This document shows, piece after piece, positions 17,398 to 25,247 of a stretch of DNA of 64,000 bases. The position numbers were made by a program, and so were the translations under genes. The notes beneath the pieces are model-generated. The model made no database searches and was not told the origin of the DNA. It saw only the letters and a list, made by a program, of their open reading frames with translations. The first letter of the stretch is position 1. The number at the start of each line of letters is the position of its first letter. Source of the DNA: Imtechella halotolerans (GTDB taxonomy: Bacteria; Bacteroidota; Bacteroidia; Flavobacteriales; Flavobacteriaceae); NCBI RefSeq assembly GCF_028743515.2, contig NZ_CP117969.2:927001-991000 (forward strand), read 5' to 3'.

Positions 17398-17427
17398 AAA
17401 AAGCCACCAACTAAGGTGGCTTTTTCT
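17396..17427. terminator. Bidirectional terminator between the small protein gene and oxyR
   Basis: Stem AAAAAGCCACC / GGTGGCTTTTT with a 6-base loop (17397-17425). A and T runs on both sides allow it to serve both converging genes. Confidence 0.92.
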
Positions 17428-17431
17428 TGGG

Positions 17432-18373
17432 TTATTTTTTAGATACAGGACTTATGATTTTCACATTGTGAAAAGCAATGGCACCTCGTACAACTCCCAT
17501 GATAACTTCTCTTAAGGCTTCAATTAAATGAAGTTTCAATTCGCTTTTATGATATATAATACTTACTTCACGCGCCGGAGATGGTTCATTAAAATGATGT
17601 AAATATTGTTTGTATTCAGGGTTTAAATCAAGGGTATGTAGGTAGGGAAGTAGTGTCATTCCAAGACCTTCATTGGCTAATTTGATTAAGGTTTCAAAAC
17701 TTCCGCTCTCTAGTTGAAAATGTTCCTCATTATAATCCTTGGAGGCATTACACAGATTGATAACACCTTCTCTAAAACAATGGCCATCTTCTAATAAAAG
17801 TATATCCTTCATAGTTAGGTCTGAAGTGTCAATTTTAGAATTACGATACAACCTATGGTTTTGTGGAACATAGGCAACAAATGGTTCGTAATACAACACT
17901 TTCTCTTTTATACTTTCATTCAGTAGTGGTGTGGCTGCAATAGCGGCATCCAAATGACCATCCTGTAATTTCTGGATGAGGGTTTCGGTGTTCTGCTCCT
18001 CTATTTTTAGCACTACCTTAGGATATCTTTTAATGAAATTATTGAGAAACATAGGTAATAAAGTAGGCATGACTGTTGGAATAATCCCAATTCTAAATTC
18101 TCCCCCTATAAATCCTTTTTGTTGGTCAACAATGTCTTTAATACGACCAGATTCGTTAACTATATTTCGAGCCTGTTCAACAATTTTTTTACCTATTTCT
18201 GTCAGTTGAATGGGTTTCTTGCTACGATCAAATATAAGGATATCAAGTTCGTCTTCTAATTTCTGTATTTGCATACTTAATGTTGGTTGAGTAACAAAAC
18301 ATTTTTCCGCAGCTAGTGTAAAATTTTGATGTTCGGCTACTGCCAGTACATATTGTAATTGAGTAATGGTCAT
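17432..18373 (-). CDS. oxyR: LysR-type hydrogen-peroxide regulator OxyR
   Basis: A 313-residue LysR regulator. The winged helix is at residues 1-60 (FTLAAEKCFVTQPTLSMQIQ), the effector domain follows. The redox pair is present as GHCFREGVINLC, Cys199 and Cys208, the same numbers as the disulfide-forming cysteines of E. coli OxyR. Peroxide would oxidise them and switch on detoxification genes. It is divergent from dps with a 106-base gap that contains a dyad resembling an OxyR site, so dps is a probable target. Confidence 0.93.
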   Translation of the reverse strand: MTITQLQYVLAVAEHQNFTLAAEKCFVTQPTLSMQIQKLEDELDILIFDRSKKPIQLTEIGKKIVEQARNIVNESGRIKDIVDQQKGFIGGEFRIGIIPTVMPTLLPMFLNNFIKRYPKVVLKIEEQNTETLIQKLQDGHLDAAIAATPLLNESIKEKVLYYEPFVAYVPQNHRLYRNSKIDTSDLTMKDILLLEDGHCFREGVINLCNASKDYNEEHFQLESGSFETLIKLANEGLGMTLLPYLHTLDLNPEYKQYLHHFNEPSPAREVSIIYHKSELKLHLIEALREVIMGVVRGAIAFHNVKIISPVSKK

Positions 18374-18398
18374 TGCAATTATTTTAGACTATAAAATT

Positions 18399-18422
18399 AT
18401 AAAAACTATCGATGAAACTTAT
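18399..18422. promoter_or_regulatory. Candidate OxyR binding site between oxyR and dps
   Basis: A symmetric 24-base element of the form ATAA-N5-ATCGAT-N5-TTAT. Its centre (18410) is about 47 bases before the start expected from the dps -7 box, a normal position for a LysR-type activator. It also lies 26 bases upstream of the oxyR ATG, so it could mediate autorepression. Confidence 0.5.
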
Positions 18423-18445
18423 TATTATATCCCTTATAATAGTTG

Positions 18446-18453
18446 TAAATTTG
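18446..18453 (+). promoter_or_regulatory. Bacteroidota -7 box of dps
   Basis: TAAATTTG fits TAnnTTTG exactly, 26 bases before the ATG. No good -33 box is seen, as expected for an activator-dependent promoter. Confidence 0.55.
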
Positions 18454-18479
18454 AGAATAATCCTTAAAAATATAAAGAT

Positions 18480-18959
18480 ATGAAATACAATAGTTTAGGT
18501 CTTGATGTCCAAAAAACAGAAGCAATGGTACATCAACTGAACACCCTCTTGGCGAATTTTCAAACATACTATCAGAATTTAAGAGGGATTCATTGGAATA
18601 TTAGAGGCAAGCGTTTTTTTGATCTTCATGTTAAATTTGAAGAACTTTATACAGATGCAAACTTAAAGGTTGATATGATTGCTGAGCGAGTACTCACTTT
18701 GGGAGGTACACCGCTGCATACTTTTAATGATTATATAACCAAGACTACTGTTCCTGTGGGAAAAAATGTAAGTAATGATGAGGCGTCTGTTCAATTGGTG
18801 GTAGATTCACTTTCAGAATTATTAAAGATTGAACGAAATATTTTGGAGATGTCTGGTGATGCCAATGATGAAGGAACCAACTCCATGATGAGTGATTTTA
18901 TTTCAGAGCAAGAAAAGACCATTTGGATGATGAAAGCATGGCTTGATCAAAGTATGTAA
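18480..18959 (+). CDS. dps: Dps family DNA-protection / ferritin-like protein
   Basis: A 159-residue four-helix protein of the Dps family, which forms dodecamers that oxidise ferrous iron with peroxide and shield DNA. Ferroxidase ligands occur with the right spacing: His38 in GIHWNIRG, His50 and Glu54 in DLHVKFEELY, and Asp65 and Glu69 in VDMIAERV. It is divergent from oxyR, preceded by the candidate OxyR site and followed by a terminator, so it is a single-gene unit in the peroxide response. Confidence 0.95.
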   Translation: MKYNSLGLDVQKTEAMVHQLNTLLANFQTYYQNLRGIHWNIRGKRFFDLHVKFEELYTDANLKVDMIAERVLTLGGTPLHTFNDYITKTTVPVGKNVSNDEASVQLVVDSLSELLKIERNILEMSGDANDEGTNSMMSDFISEQEKTIWMMKAWLDQSM

Positions 18960-18977
18960 ATGAATTCATGATCGCAC

Positions 18978-19012
18978 AAAAAAAAGGCACTTTAAAAGGT
19001 GTCTTTTTTTTA
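18978..19012 (+). terminator. Rho-independent terminator of dps
   Basis: Stem AAAGGCAC / GTGTCTTT (one G-T pair) with a T-rich tail, about 20 bases after the dps stop. The downstream -7 box (19016) begins directly behind it. Confidence 0.8.
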
Positions 19013-19015
19013 TAA

Positions 19016-19023
19016 TATCTTTG
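19016..19023 (+). promoter_or_regulatory. Bacteroidota -7 box of the TRIC channel gene
   Basis: TATCTTTG fits TAnnTTTG exactly, 20 bases before the ATG at 19044; the short leader is normal for this phylum. The -33 region coincides with the dps terminator. Confidence 0.45.
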
Positions 19024-19043
19024 CCCAAATTCTTTTATAGGGT

Positions 19044-19640
19044 ATGTTTTTCTTTCTAGATAGTATTGGAACTTTTGTATTTGCCATTTCAGGGGCCTTA
19101 GCCGCTATGAATAAGCGCCTGGATCCTTTTGGTATATTTATAATTGCTTTTGTTACTGCATTAGGAGGAGGAACACTTAGAGACGTTTTAATAGGACATA
19201 CACCGGTGGGTTGGATGGAGAACCTAGATTATGTCTATATTGTCATTGTAGGAACCCTATTTGCCATCTTTTTCAGAAGGAAAATAGACTATTTAAGAAA
19301 GTCTCTTTTTTTATTTGACACCATTGGTTTAGGTGTATTTACGATCATTGGTATAGAAAAAGGTATTGCTACAGACCTACATCCTATAATTTCTGTAGCT
19401 ATAGGTACTATGAGCGCGAGTTTTGGAGGAGTGATACGTGATATTCTGTGTAATGAAATACCAGTGATTTTCCGTAAAGAAGTATATGCAACAGCGTGTA
19501 TAGTTGGAGGGGTTTTTTATTTTACCATGTTGTGGTTAGGGTTTCCTTCTCAACTTATTTATGTACTGACAGCCACTATTGTCATTGGAATTCGACTTTT
19601 GGCAGTAAAGTATTCTTTAAGATTACCCACCATTCAGTAA
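19044..19640 (+). CDS. Trimeric intracellular cation (TRIC) channel family protein, YicG-like
   Basis: A 198-residue inner-membrane protein of the TRIC / UPF0126 family with about seven helices in two inverted three-helix repeats. Each repeat has the signature glycines: ALGGGTLRDVLIGHTPVGW at about 46-64 and SFGGVIRDILCNEIP at about 128-142. Family members are potassium or cation channels; the bacterial role is poorly defined. Its stop codon touches the stop of the convergent PPIase gene without any gap. Confidence 0.92.
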   Translation: MFFFLDSIGTFVFAISGALAAMNKRLDPFGIFIIAFVTALGGGTLRDVLIGHTPVGWMENLDYVYIVIVGTLFAIFFRRKIDYLRKSLFLFDTIGLGVFTIIGIEKGIATDLHPIISVAIGTMSASFGGVIRDILCNEIPVIFRKEVYATACIVGGVFYFTMLWLGFPSQLIYVLTATIVIGIRLLAVKYSLRLPTIQ

Positions 19641-20381
19641 TTATTCAAGAATAATCACTTCCATCCTAACATTTTTTACTGGCCATTCTCCATCATCAGT
19701 TGGTATACTATTAATGGCATCAACCACATCCATACCAGCAATGACACGCCCAAAAGCAGAGTACTTTCCATCTAAATGATAAGCTCCTGGTGATTGATTT
19801 ACTATAAAGAACTCATAGGGAGAGGCCAATTGATGTGGATTGTCAATATCACTGCTAGGCATTGAAATGGTTCCTCTATGGTGCTTAAATCCTTTTTTAG
19901 TGTCAGGAGGAAGTAAGTATTGGCCAATTTTAAATCGCTTCTTTTGGGTGCTGGCCTCATCTGAATTACCACCTTGGATAATAAAGTTTTTCACTACTCT
20001 ATGAAAATAAGTGCCATTGAAATAGCCATTTTTGGTTAGGAAAATAAAGTTAGCTCTGTGATATGGTGTTTCTTTGAATAATTCAATATCGATGTTTCCA
20101 TAACTTGTTTTGATTCTTACTTTGGTTTCTGGATTCTTTTTTTCATATTCGAAGAAAAAGGGAATCGCACTTTTTACAGTGAGTTTTTCAACTTCTTCTT
20201 TTTCTTCTTCCTGCTTATCTTCCTTTGGATCAGGTTTTAATTCAGGAGATTTATTCGTAGAAACACTTTCCTCTATTGTTTCTGTTTTTTCAACTTTACT
20301 GGACTGCTTATTGGATTGATTACAAGAAGAGACAAAAATTAGTAGTAATATTGCAAATAGGGTATGGAAGTAACTTCTCAT
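19641..20381 (-). CDS. Cyclophilin-type peptidyl-prolyl isomerase, lipoprotein
   Basis: A 246-residue protein with a lipoprotein signal (LLIFVSSC, Cys20), a charged Lys/Glu-rich linker (about residues 25-75) and a cyclophilin domain. Domain landmarks are GYFNGTYFHRVVKNFIIQGG and the GTISM and SAFGRVIAGMDVVDAI segments. The active-site Arg and Phe are in FHRVVKNFIIQGG. It would catalyse proline isomerisation in the periplasm, anchored to a membrane. The start codon overlaps that of the divergent NUDIX gene in the tetramer CATG, so each promoter must lie inside the other gene. Confidence 0.92.
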   Translation of the reverse strand: MRSYFHTLFAILLLIFVSSCNQSNKQSSKVEKTETIEESVSTNKSPELKPDPKEDKQEEEKEEVEKLTVKSAIPFFFEYEKKNPETKVRIKTSYGNIDIELFKETPYHRANFIFLTKNGYFNGTYFHRVVKNFIIQGGNSDEASTQKKRFKIGQYLLPPDTKKGFKHHRGTISMPSSDIDNPHQLASPYEFFIVNQSPGAYHLDGKYSAFGRVIAGMDVVDAINSIPTDDGEWPVKNVRMEVIILE

Positions 20382-21021
20382 GAATTTTAATGATTTTAAA
20401 CACTTGGCTTCAAAAATACAAAATCTGGAACTTCCCGGAGAAGAAGCCCATTTTAAAATGTCACCGTTAGTGCGGATCGCCCAATTGAAGTCTGTTAAAT
20501 TAAGTGAAAGGGATCCACGTATAGCAGCAGTTATGGCACTGTGTTACCCATCTGAGAATAATTTGGCCACTTTATTACTTATTCTACGTAAAACATATCA
20601 AGGTGTCCATTCAAATCAGGTTGGTTTTCCTGGAGGTAAAGCGGAAGTGTTTGATAAAGATTTATTAGCAACAGCCTTTAGAGAAACCCACGAGGAAGTA
20701 GGGGTGGAATCTCATTCGGTAACGGTGGTGAAATCTTTGAGTCAGGTGTATATTCCTCCAAGTAATTTTATTGTACAGCCATTTCTTGGATTTTCAGACC
20801 ATAAACCACAGTTCATTATTCAGGAAAGTGAAGTAGAAAAACTTATTGAAGTGCCTGTAAGTATGCTCCTAGATCCAAGTAATGTAGTAAGTGAAATTAT
20901 GCATACTTCTTACGCTGAAAATATAGAAGTTCCCACCTATAATCTTTCAGGTTATTCGGTTTGGGGAGCTACTGCCATGATGCTCAGCGAGATAAAAGAA
21001 CTTGTTATTAAAGCGATGTAA
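20380..21021 (+). CDS. NUDIX hydrolase, CoA pyrophosphatase type (NudL-like)
   Basis: A 213-residue NUDIX enzyme. The NUDIX box appears as GGKAEVFDKDLLATAF followed by RETHEEVGV, with the RE and EE metal ligands in place. The upstream signature LLILRKTYQGVHSNQVGFPGG (shortened here) is typical of the CoA pyrophosphatase group, which cleaves CoA into phosphopantetheine and 3',5'-ADP. It is divergent from the PPIase with overlapping start codons and is followed after 52 bases by the acyltransferase gene, whose -7 box lies in that gap. Confidence 0.9.
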   Translation: MNFNDFKHLASKIQNLELPGEEAHFKMSPLVRIAQLKSVKLSERDPRIAAVMALCYPSENNLATLLLILRKTYQGVHSNQVGFPGGKAEVFDKDLLATAFRETHEEVGVESHSVTVVKSLSQVYIPPSNFIVQPFLGFSDHKPQFIIQESEVEKLIEVPVSMLLDPSNVVSEIMHTSYAENIEVPTYNLSGYSVWGATAMMLSEIKELVIKAM

Positions 21022-21034
21022 GGGCAATATTTTG

Positions 21035-21042
21035 TAATTTTG
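21035..21042 (+). promoter_or_regulatory. Bacteroidota -7 box of the acyltransferase gene
   Basis: TAATTTTG fits TAnnTTTG exactly, 31 bases before the ATG at 21074. No convincing -33 box. Confidence 0.4.
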
Positions 21043-21073
21043 CAATTCTGTTTCATAAAAAGCAAACGTAATA

Positions 21074-21883
21074 ATGGGTTTTTTTAAACGTAATCCTTTT
21101 GGTCATATCCTTTTTCTAAAAAAATGGCTTATTAGGATATTTGGAGTGCTTACGCATCGTCGATATCGTGGTTTTAATCAATTGCAAATTGAGGGTTCAG
21201 AAATTTTCAAGGATTTACCGGAAACAAATGTACTTTTTGTTTCTAATCACCAAACGTATTTTGCAGATGTGGTAGCCATGTTCCATGTCTTTAACGCAAG
21301 TCTTAAAGGTAGGGGAGATTCCATAAAAAATGTGGGCTATCTTTGGAATCCGAAGCTTAATATCTATTATGTTGCAGCGGCTGAAACCATGAAATCTGGG
21401 TTACTACCTAAAGTGTTAGCCTATGCAGGATCAGTAAGTATAGATCGAACCTGGAGGGCTGATGGTAAAGAGGTAAACAGACAAGTAAAAATGAGTGACA
21501 TTTCTAATATTGGAATAGCTCTTAATGATGGATGGGTAATTACATTCCCGCAAGGGACCACTAAACCCTGGAAGCCTATTCGTCGTGGTACTGCCTATAT
21601 TATTAAACAATACAAACCAGTAGTAGTACCTATTGTTATAGATGGTTTCCGTCGTTCTTTTGATAAAAAAGGAATTCAGATAAAGAAAAAGGGGATTTTA
21701 CAATCAATGGTAATTAAAAAACCTCTGGATATTGATTATGACAACGAAAGTGTAGATTCAATAATAGAGAAAATAGAGTATGCAATTGAACAACATCCTT
21801 CATTTTTAAAAGTACTCACACCTCAAGAGATTGCTGAAATGGAATCCCTTAATAAGCTACGAAAGTTTAATGTAGAAGAATAG
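21074..21883 (+). CDS. 1-acyl-sn-glycerol-3-phosphate acyltransferase family protein (PlsC-like)
   Basis: A 269-residue membrane-associated acyltransferase of the PlsC fold that would add an acyl chain to lysophosphatidic acid or a related acceptor. The acceptor-site motif reads VSNHQTYFADVVAM: His and Asp are separated by five residues instead of the usual four (HX5D rather than HX4D). The substrate-binding block is TFPQGTTKPWKPIRRGTAY, in place of FPEGTRS. These changes suggest a distinct subfamily rather than a dead enzyme, because all other blocks are intact. It ends at a bidirectional hairpin shared with the convergent membrane-protein gene. Confidence 0.85.
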   Translation: MGFFKRNPFGHILFLKKWLIRIFGVLTHRRYRGFNQLQIEGSEIFKDLPETNVLFVSNHQTYFADVVAMFHVFNASLKGRGDSIKNVGYLWNPKLNIYYVAAAETMKSGLLPKVLAYAGSVSIDRTWRADGKEVNRQVKMSDISNIGIALNDGWVITFPQGTTKPWKPIRRGTAYIIKQYKPVVVPIVIDGFRRSFDKKGIQIKKKGILQSMVIKKPLDIDYDNESVDSIIEKIEYAIEQHPSFLKVLTPQEIAEMESLNKLRKFNVEE

Positions 21884-21888
21884 CATAA

Positions 21889-21912
21889 AAAAGGAGCTTT
21901 TAAGCTCCTTCC
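21889..21912. terminator. Bidirectional terminator overlapping the 3' end of the membrane-protein gene
   Basis: A perfect 20-base palindrome at 21891-21910 (AAGGAGCTTT / TAAGCTCCTT). It lies just after the acyltransferase stop and covers the last codons of the minus-strand gene ending at 21900, so its stem is partly coding. Confidence 0.85.
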
Positions 21913-22529
21913 ATGCGTTCTAATTCTTTGTAGTTTTTATGTAACTTACCTAATAGTATTCCATAAATAAGTTTATAGAATAACCAAAGGAGGATTATTA
22001 TTGCCATTAGCGACACAAATAATATTCCTATAAGCATTACGATCTTAAGAGTAGAATCATTTTGGATATGTCCTGAAAGTTCGGGATCATAGATAAACAT
22101 AAGTGTATATAAAATACAGCTTGCAAAAAAGATAAATCCAAGGTTGAACCATACATAATATTTAACCGTTCTTCTTGTTTTTAGGATGCTCTTCATCAGT
22201 TCCTTCACGGAGCTGGTGGTAGTTATGTTTTTATAGTTTCTGTAAAAGGAATAAATGAAGTATAGAATAACAGGGTACATAATGATATTCATACCTAACT
22301 GAATATAGTGCTCATTTGGGATGTTTAATGCTGGTTTTTGGTCGAATATTTTTAAGAGGATATCTAGTCCTAACCAAAAAATAAGTTCAAAAATACTAAT
22401 ATAAAATATCCACTTTACCACTGAAGATGATCGTCTCCATATCATCTGGTAAATTTTTTCATAAGAAAGTTTCGGAAGCGACGCCTCCTTCATTTTCCAG
22501 TCTTTTTTTAATAGTTCTAATTCATCCAT
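21900..22529 (-). CDS. Four-helix membrane protein linked to an ECF sigma factor
   Basis: A 209-residue protein. The N-terminal 35 residues (MDELELLKKDWKMKEASLPK, then YEKIYQMIWRR) are cytoplasmic and charged, followed by four membrane helices at about 39-61, 80-97, 125-150 and 163-190 and a charged tail. It follows the sigma-factor gene by only 4 bases. The N-terminal pattern recalls Bacteroidota proteins that follow sigma factors and may hold them at the membrane, but it has no zinc-binding anti-sigma motif. I read it as a possible anti-sigma protein or a signalling partner. Confidence 0.65.
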   Translation of the reverse strand: MDELELLKKDWKMKEASLPKLSYEKIYQMIWRRSSSVVKWIFYISIFELIFWLGLDILLKIFDQKPALNIPNEHYIQLGMNIIMYPVILYFIYSFYRNYKNITTTSSVKELMKSILKTRRTVKYYVWFNLGFIFFASCILYTLMFIYDPELSGHIQNDSTLKIVMLIGILFVSLMAIIILLWLFYKLIYGILLGKLHKNYKELERMEGA

Positions 22530-22533
22530 CTTT

Positions 22534-23028
22534 CTAAGGATTCAAAATAGTCTTTAATTTAGTTTTCACTCGATTCATCTTCACACGGGCATTTACTTCA
22601 CTAATACCTAATGTTTCTGAAATTTCTCTATAGTCTTTGTCTTCTAAATACAAGAAAACCAGTGCTTTTTCGATATCATTCAATTCTTTAATTGCACTAT
22701 AGAGTAAGGTCAGTTGTTGTTCTTCCTCATCATTATATTCTTCAGATTTTATTTTATAGGCTAATGGCTCAAAATCCTGAGTCGCAATACTAGTTTTTGA
22801 TTTTCTGTATAAAGTAATGGCAGTATTAAGTGCCACACGGTACATCCAAGTACTAAATTTTGCTTCCCCTCGAAATTTAGGATAGGCCTTCCATAGTTGG
22901 ATAGTAATTTCTTGAAATAAATCATTGTGTGAATCACTATCATTAGTATACAATCTACACACCTTATGAACTATATTTTGGTTCTGTTCAAGTTCTGTTA
23001 CAAATAGATGTTCTAGTTCGCGATTCAC
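22534..23028 (-). CDS. ECF-type RNA polymerase sigma factor
   Basis: A 164-residue sigma-70 family factor with only regions 2 and 4. Region 2 is seen as DLFQEITIQLWKAYPKFRGEAKF and TWMYRVALNTAI, region 4 as LEDKDYREISETLGISEVNAR. The start is a GTG at 23028; no ATG is available in frame before region 2. The membrane protein 4 bases downstream is its likely partner. The intergenic gap to the divergent NDH-2 gene holds that gene's strong promoter. The signal and the regulon are unknown. Confidence 0.9.
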   Translation of the reverse strand: MNRELEHLFVTELEQNQNIVHKVCRLYTNDSDSHNDLFQEITIQLWKAYPKFRGEAKFSTWMYRVALNTAITLYRKSKTSIATQDFEPLAYKIKSEEYNDEEEQQLTLLYSAIKELNDIEKALVFLYLEDKDYREISETLGISEVNARVKMNRVKTKLKTILNP

Positions 23029-23068
23029 AAAAGCTAATTTTTCATTTAATAGGTAGTAGAAAGAAGAA

Positions 23069-23102
23069 TTTTGTTACATCAAACATACAAAAAATACCTT
23101 TG
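23069..23102 (+). promoter_or_regulatory. Strong Bacteroidota promoter of the NDH-2 gene
   Basis: TTTTG (23069-23073), a 21-base spacer and TACCTTTG (23095-23102) match the phylum's consensus at all defined positions. The ATG is 48 bases downstream. Confidence 0.75.
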
Positions 23103-23150
23103 ACCATCTGGTAGCTTCTCAGTATCTTTATAGCATATTAAACTTCAAGT

Positions 23151-24449
23151 ATGAATATTCCCAGATCTAACTTTCCGCGTGTGGTTATTATAGGTGGTGG
23201 TTTTGCAGGTATTTCATTGGCTAAAAAACTTGCAAATCGTGATGTACAAGTAGTATTACTTGATCGCCATAATTATCATACTTTTCAACCGTTGTTATAT
23301 CAGGTGTCCACTGGAGGATTGGAACCAGATTCTATAGCCTATCCCATTCGTAAAATTTTAAAAGACTTTCCTAATTTTTTCTTTCGGTTGGCCATGGTTC
23401 AGAGGGTGGATACCTCCACGAAAACTTTGGATACTGATATAGGACCTATAGGATATGATATTCTGGTGTTAGCAACTGGTTCTCAGACTAATTATTTTGG
23501 GAATTCTAATATAGAAACTAATAGTATGGCGATGAAAACGATTCCTCAATCGTTAAATCTAAGAAGCCTAATACTGGAAAATTTTGAAGAAGCCTTACTC
23601 ACTACGGACTTAAAAAGGAGAAATGCATTGATGAATTTTACAATCGTTGGTGCGGGACCTACTGGTGTTGAGTTAGCCGGAGCTTTGGCAGAAATTAAAA
23701 AGGGAATTTTACCCAAGGATTATCCTGATTTAGACATCAGGCAAATGCAAATTAATTTAGTGCAAAGCGGTGGTAAAATATTAGATGCCATGAGTGACCA
23801 GGCGGCTAAAGCTGCTGAGAAGTTTCTTGAAAAGCTTGGTGTGAATGTATGGAAGCATGTTAGGGTTACAGATTACGATGGGTATACGGTTAAAACAACT
23901 ACCGACTTAACTTTTGAAACCTGTACACTTATATGGGCAGCAGGAGTCAAAGGTGCTGTTATTAAAGGGTTGGATGCTAATGAATTTGTCACACGAGGTA
24001 ACCGTCTTAAGGTAAATAAGTTCAATCAGGTAGAAGGTTTTGATGATGTTTTCGCTATAGGTGATGTGGCTAGTATGAACTCTGAGTTGTATCCATTTGG
24101 TCATCCTATGATGGCCCAACCCGCCATACAACAAGGTGAGAGTTTGGGAAAGAATCTTCTTTTGCTATTGGAGGGAAAACCTATGAAACCTTTTATATAC
24201 AAAAACAAAGGTTCCATGGCCACCATAGGTCGAAATAAAGCTGTAGTGGACTTTCCAAACTATAAAACCCAAGGTGTTTTTGCTTGGTTTGTTTGGATGT
24301 TTGTTCACTTATTTTTTCTTATCGGATTTCGAAATCGCGCAGTAGTGTTTATCAATTGGGTGTATAATTATGTTCGCTTTGATAGGGAAGCGCGTCTTAT
24401 TATTCGACCTTATAAGAAACAAAGAGAGCACCTTCATACCAGTGACTAA
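23151..24449 (+). CDS. Type II NADH:quinone oxidoreductase (NDH-2)
   Basis: A 432-residue flavoprotein. The FAD loop is GGGFAGISLAKKL (residues 15-27), the NADH loop is VGAGPTGVELAGAL (about 165-178), and the second FAD motif is VFAIGDVASM near 302. The C-terminal part with FAWFVWMFVHLFFLIGFRNR forms the membrane-binding amphipathic and hydrophobic helices of NDH-2. It passes electrons from NADH to the quinone pool without pumping protons. In this organism that pool is menaquinone, made by the cluster at 39817-50183. It has its own strong promoter. Confidence 0.92.
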   Translation: MNIPRSNFPRVVIIGGGFAGISLAKKLANRDVQVVLLDRHNYHTFQPLLYQVSTGGLEPDSIAYPIRKILKDFPNFFFRLAMVQRVDTSTKTLDTDIGPIGYDILVLATGSQTNYFGNSNIETNSMAMKTIPQSLNLRSLILENFEEALLTTDLKRRNALMNFTIVGAGPTGVELAGALAEIKKGILPKDYPDLDIRQMQINLVQSGGKILDAMSDQAAKAAEKFLEKLGVNVWKHVRVTDYDGYTVKTTTDLTFETCTLIWAAGVKGAVIKGLDANEFVTRGNRLKVNKFNQVEGFDDVFAIGDVASMNSELYPFGHPMMAQPAIQQGESLGKNLLLLLEGKPMKPFIYKNKGSMATIGRNKAVVDFPNYKTQGVFAWFVWMFVHLFFLIGFRNRAVVFINWVYNYVRFDREARLIIRPYKKQREHLHTSD

Positions 24450-24616
24450 TTTTTATTAGCTATTCATCGATGCTGCTATTTTGTTGGTCGTTTCAAAGGT
24501 GTTAAAGGTCGAATTGTAGCAATATCAGTAGGTTAGAAATGGCTTTTTATCTAGTTTTGTTAATGAGAGAAAGAAAAAACCTAACCGAGTTTTTTTATTG
24601 TTTTCATATAGTTTTT

Positions 24617-24652
24617 CAAAAAAAGGCTTCGTTTTTTAACGGAGCCTTTTTA
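24617..24652. terminator. Terminator overlapping the stop codon of the DUF1572 gene
   Basis: Stem 24621-24633 with 24638-24650 (arms AAAAGGCTTCGTT and AACGGAGCCTTTT, one G-T pair), loop TTTT. A and T runs flank it. The DUF1572 stop codon (24652-24650) is within its edge, so it ends that transcript at once; from the other side it could end NDH-2 read-through. Confidence 0.85.
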
Positions 24653-25204
24653 TTGGTCATCGGTGAAATGACGCTTTATTTTTTCTTGAGAAAACTTTTC
24701 AGCGTTATACTGGTTGGATGCGTTTTTTGCAATGGAAAGTGATTGCCATTCACTACCTTTTAATAATTTTCCGATAAAAACCATTTGACCTACATGATAA
24801 GAATAATGGCAAAGCTGCCTATTTATAGCCTCTACTACAGTATGTCCCTGGTTACGTATATAAATTAGTTCAGAAAGTTGCGCTTCATCTAAAGACTCAA
24901 GTGCATTAAATAGACAATTCCATCCACTTTCCCATTGTGCAATAATTCCTTCCTTAGGATCAAAGTCGTCTACAAATTCAGCATCCCGATCTCTCCATTT
25001 TTTTTCACCATCTTCAGTTAAAAAGTTGGTCCATCTACTTTTCATATTTCCAGATAGATGTTTCACTATAATGGCAATACTGTTTGAATCTTCACCACCT
25101 TGCCAATGAAGTTCGTCTTCATTTACCATCTCAAGTGTCTTATCGCCCAGATGTTTGTAATATTTAAATTGCTTTATAACACTAGATAGATACTCTGTAT
25201 TCAT
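24650..25204 (-). CDS. DUF1572 (DinB-like) family protein
   Basis: A 184-residue protein of the DinB / YfiT-like four-helix superfamily, DUF1572 branch: it opens MNTEYLSSVIKQFKYYKHLG and contains SNSIAIIVKHLSGNMKSRWT, with His in KHLSGNM and a later His pair in INRQLCHYSYHVGQMVFI as metal ligands. I chose the ATG at 25204 because family members start at this point; an in-frame ATG at 25240 would add 12 residues without similarity. DinB-like proteins include thiol transferases that use bacillithiol or similar thiols. The msrB gene ends 43 bases upstream. Confidence 0.85.
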   Translation of the reverse strand: MNTEYLSSVIKQFKYYKHLGDKTLEMVNEDELHWQGGEDSNSIAIIVKHLSGNMKSRWTNFLTEDGEKKWRDRDAEFVDDFDPKEGIIAQWESGWNCLFNALESLDEAQLSELIYIRNQGHTVVEAINRQLCHYSYHVGQMVFIGKLLKGSEWQSLSIAKNASNQYNAEKFSQEKIKRHFTDDQ

Positions 25205-25247
25205 TGTATGTTTTGTTTGATAATTGGTATGGTTTACCATACTTCCT

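Noticed and set aside
24539-24742. Plus-strand ORF of 67 codons after the NDH-2 gene
   Set aside because: It runs through a terminator hairpin and into the 3' end of the DUF1572 gene on the other strand.
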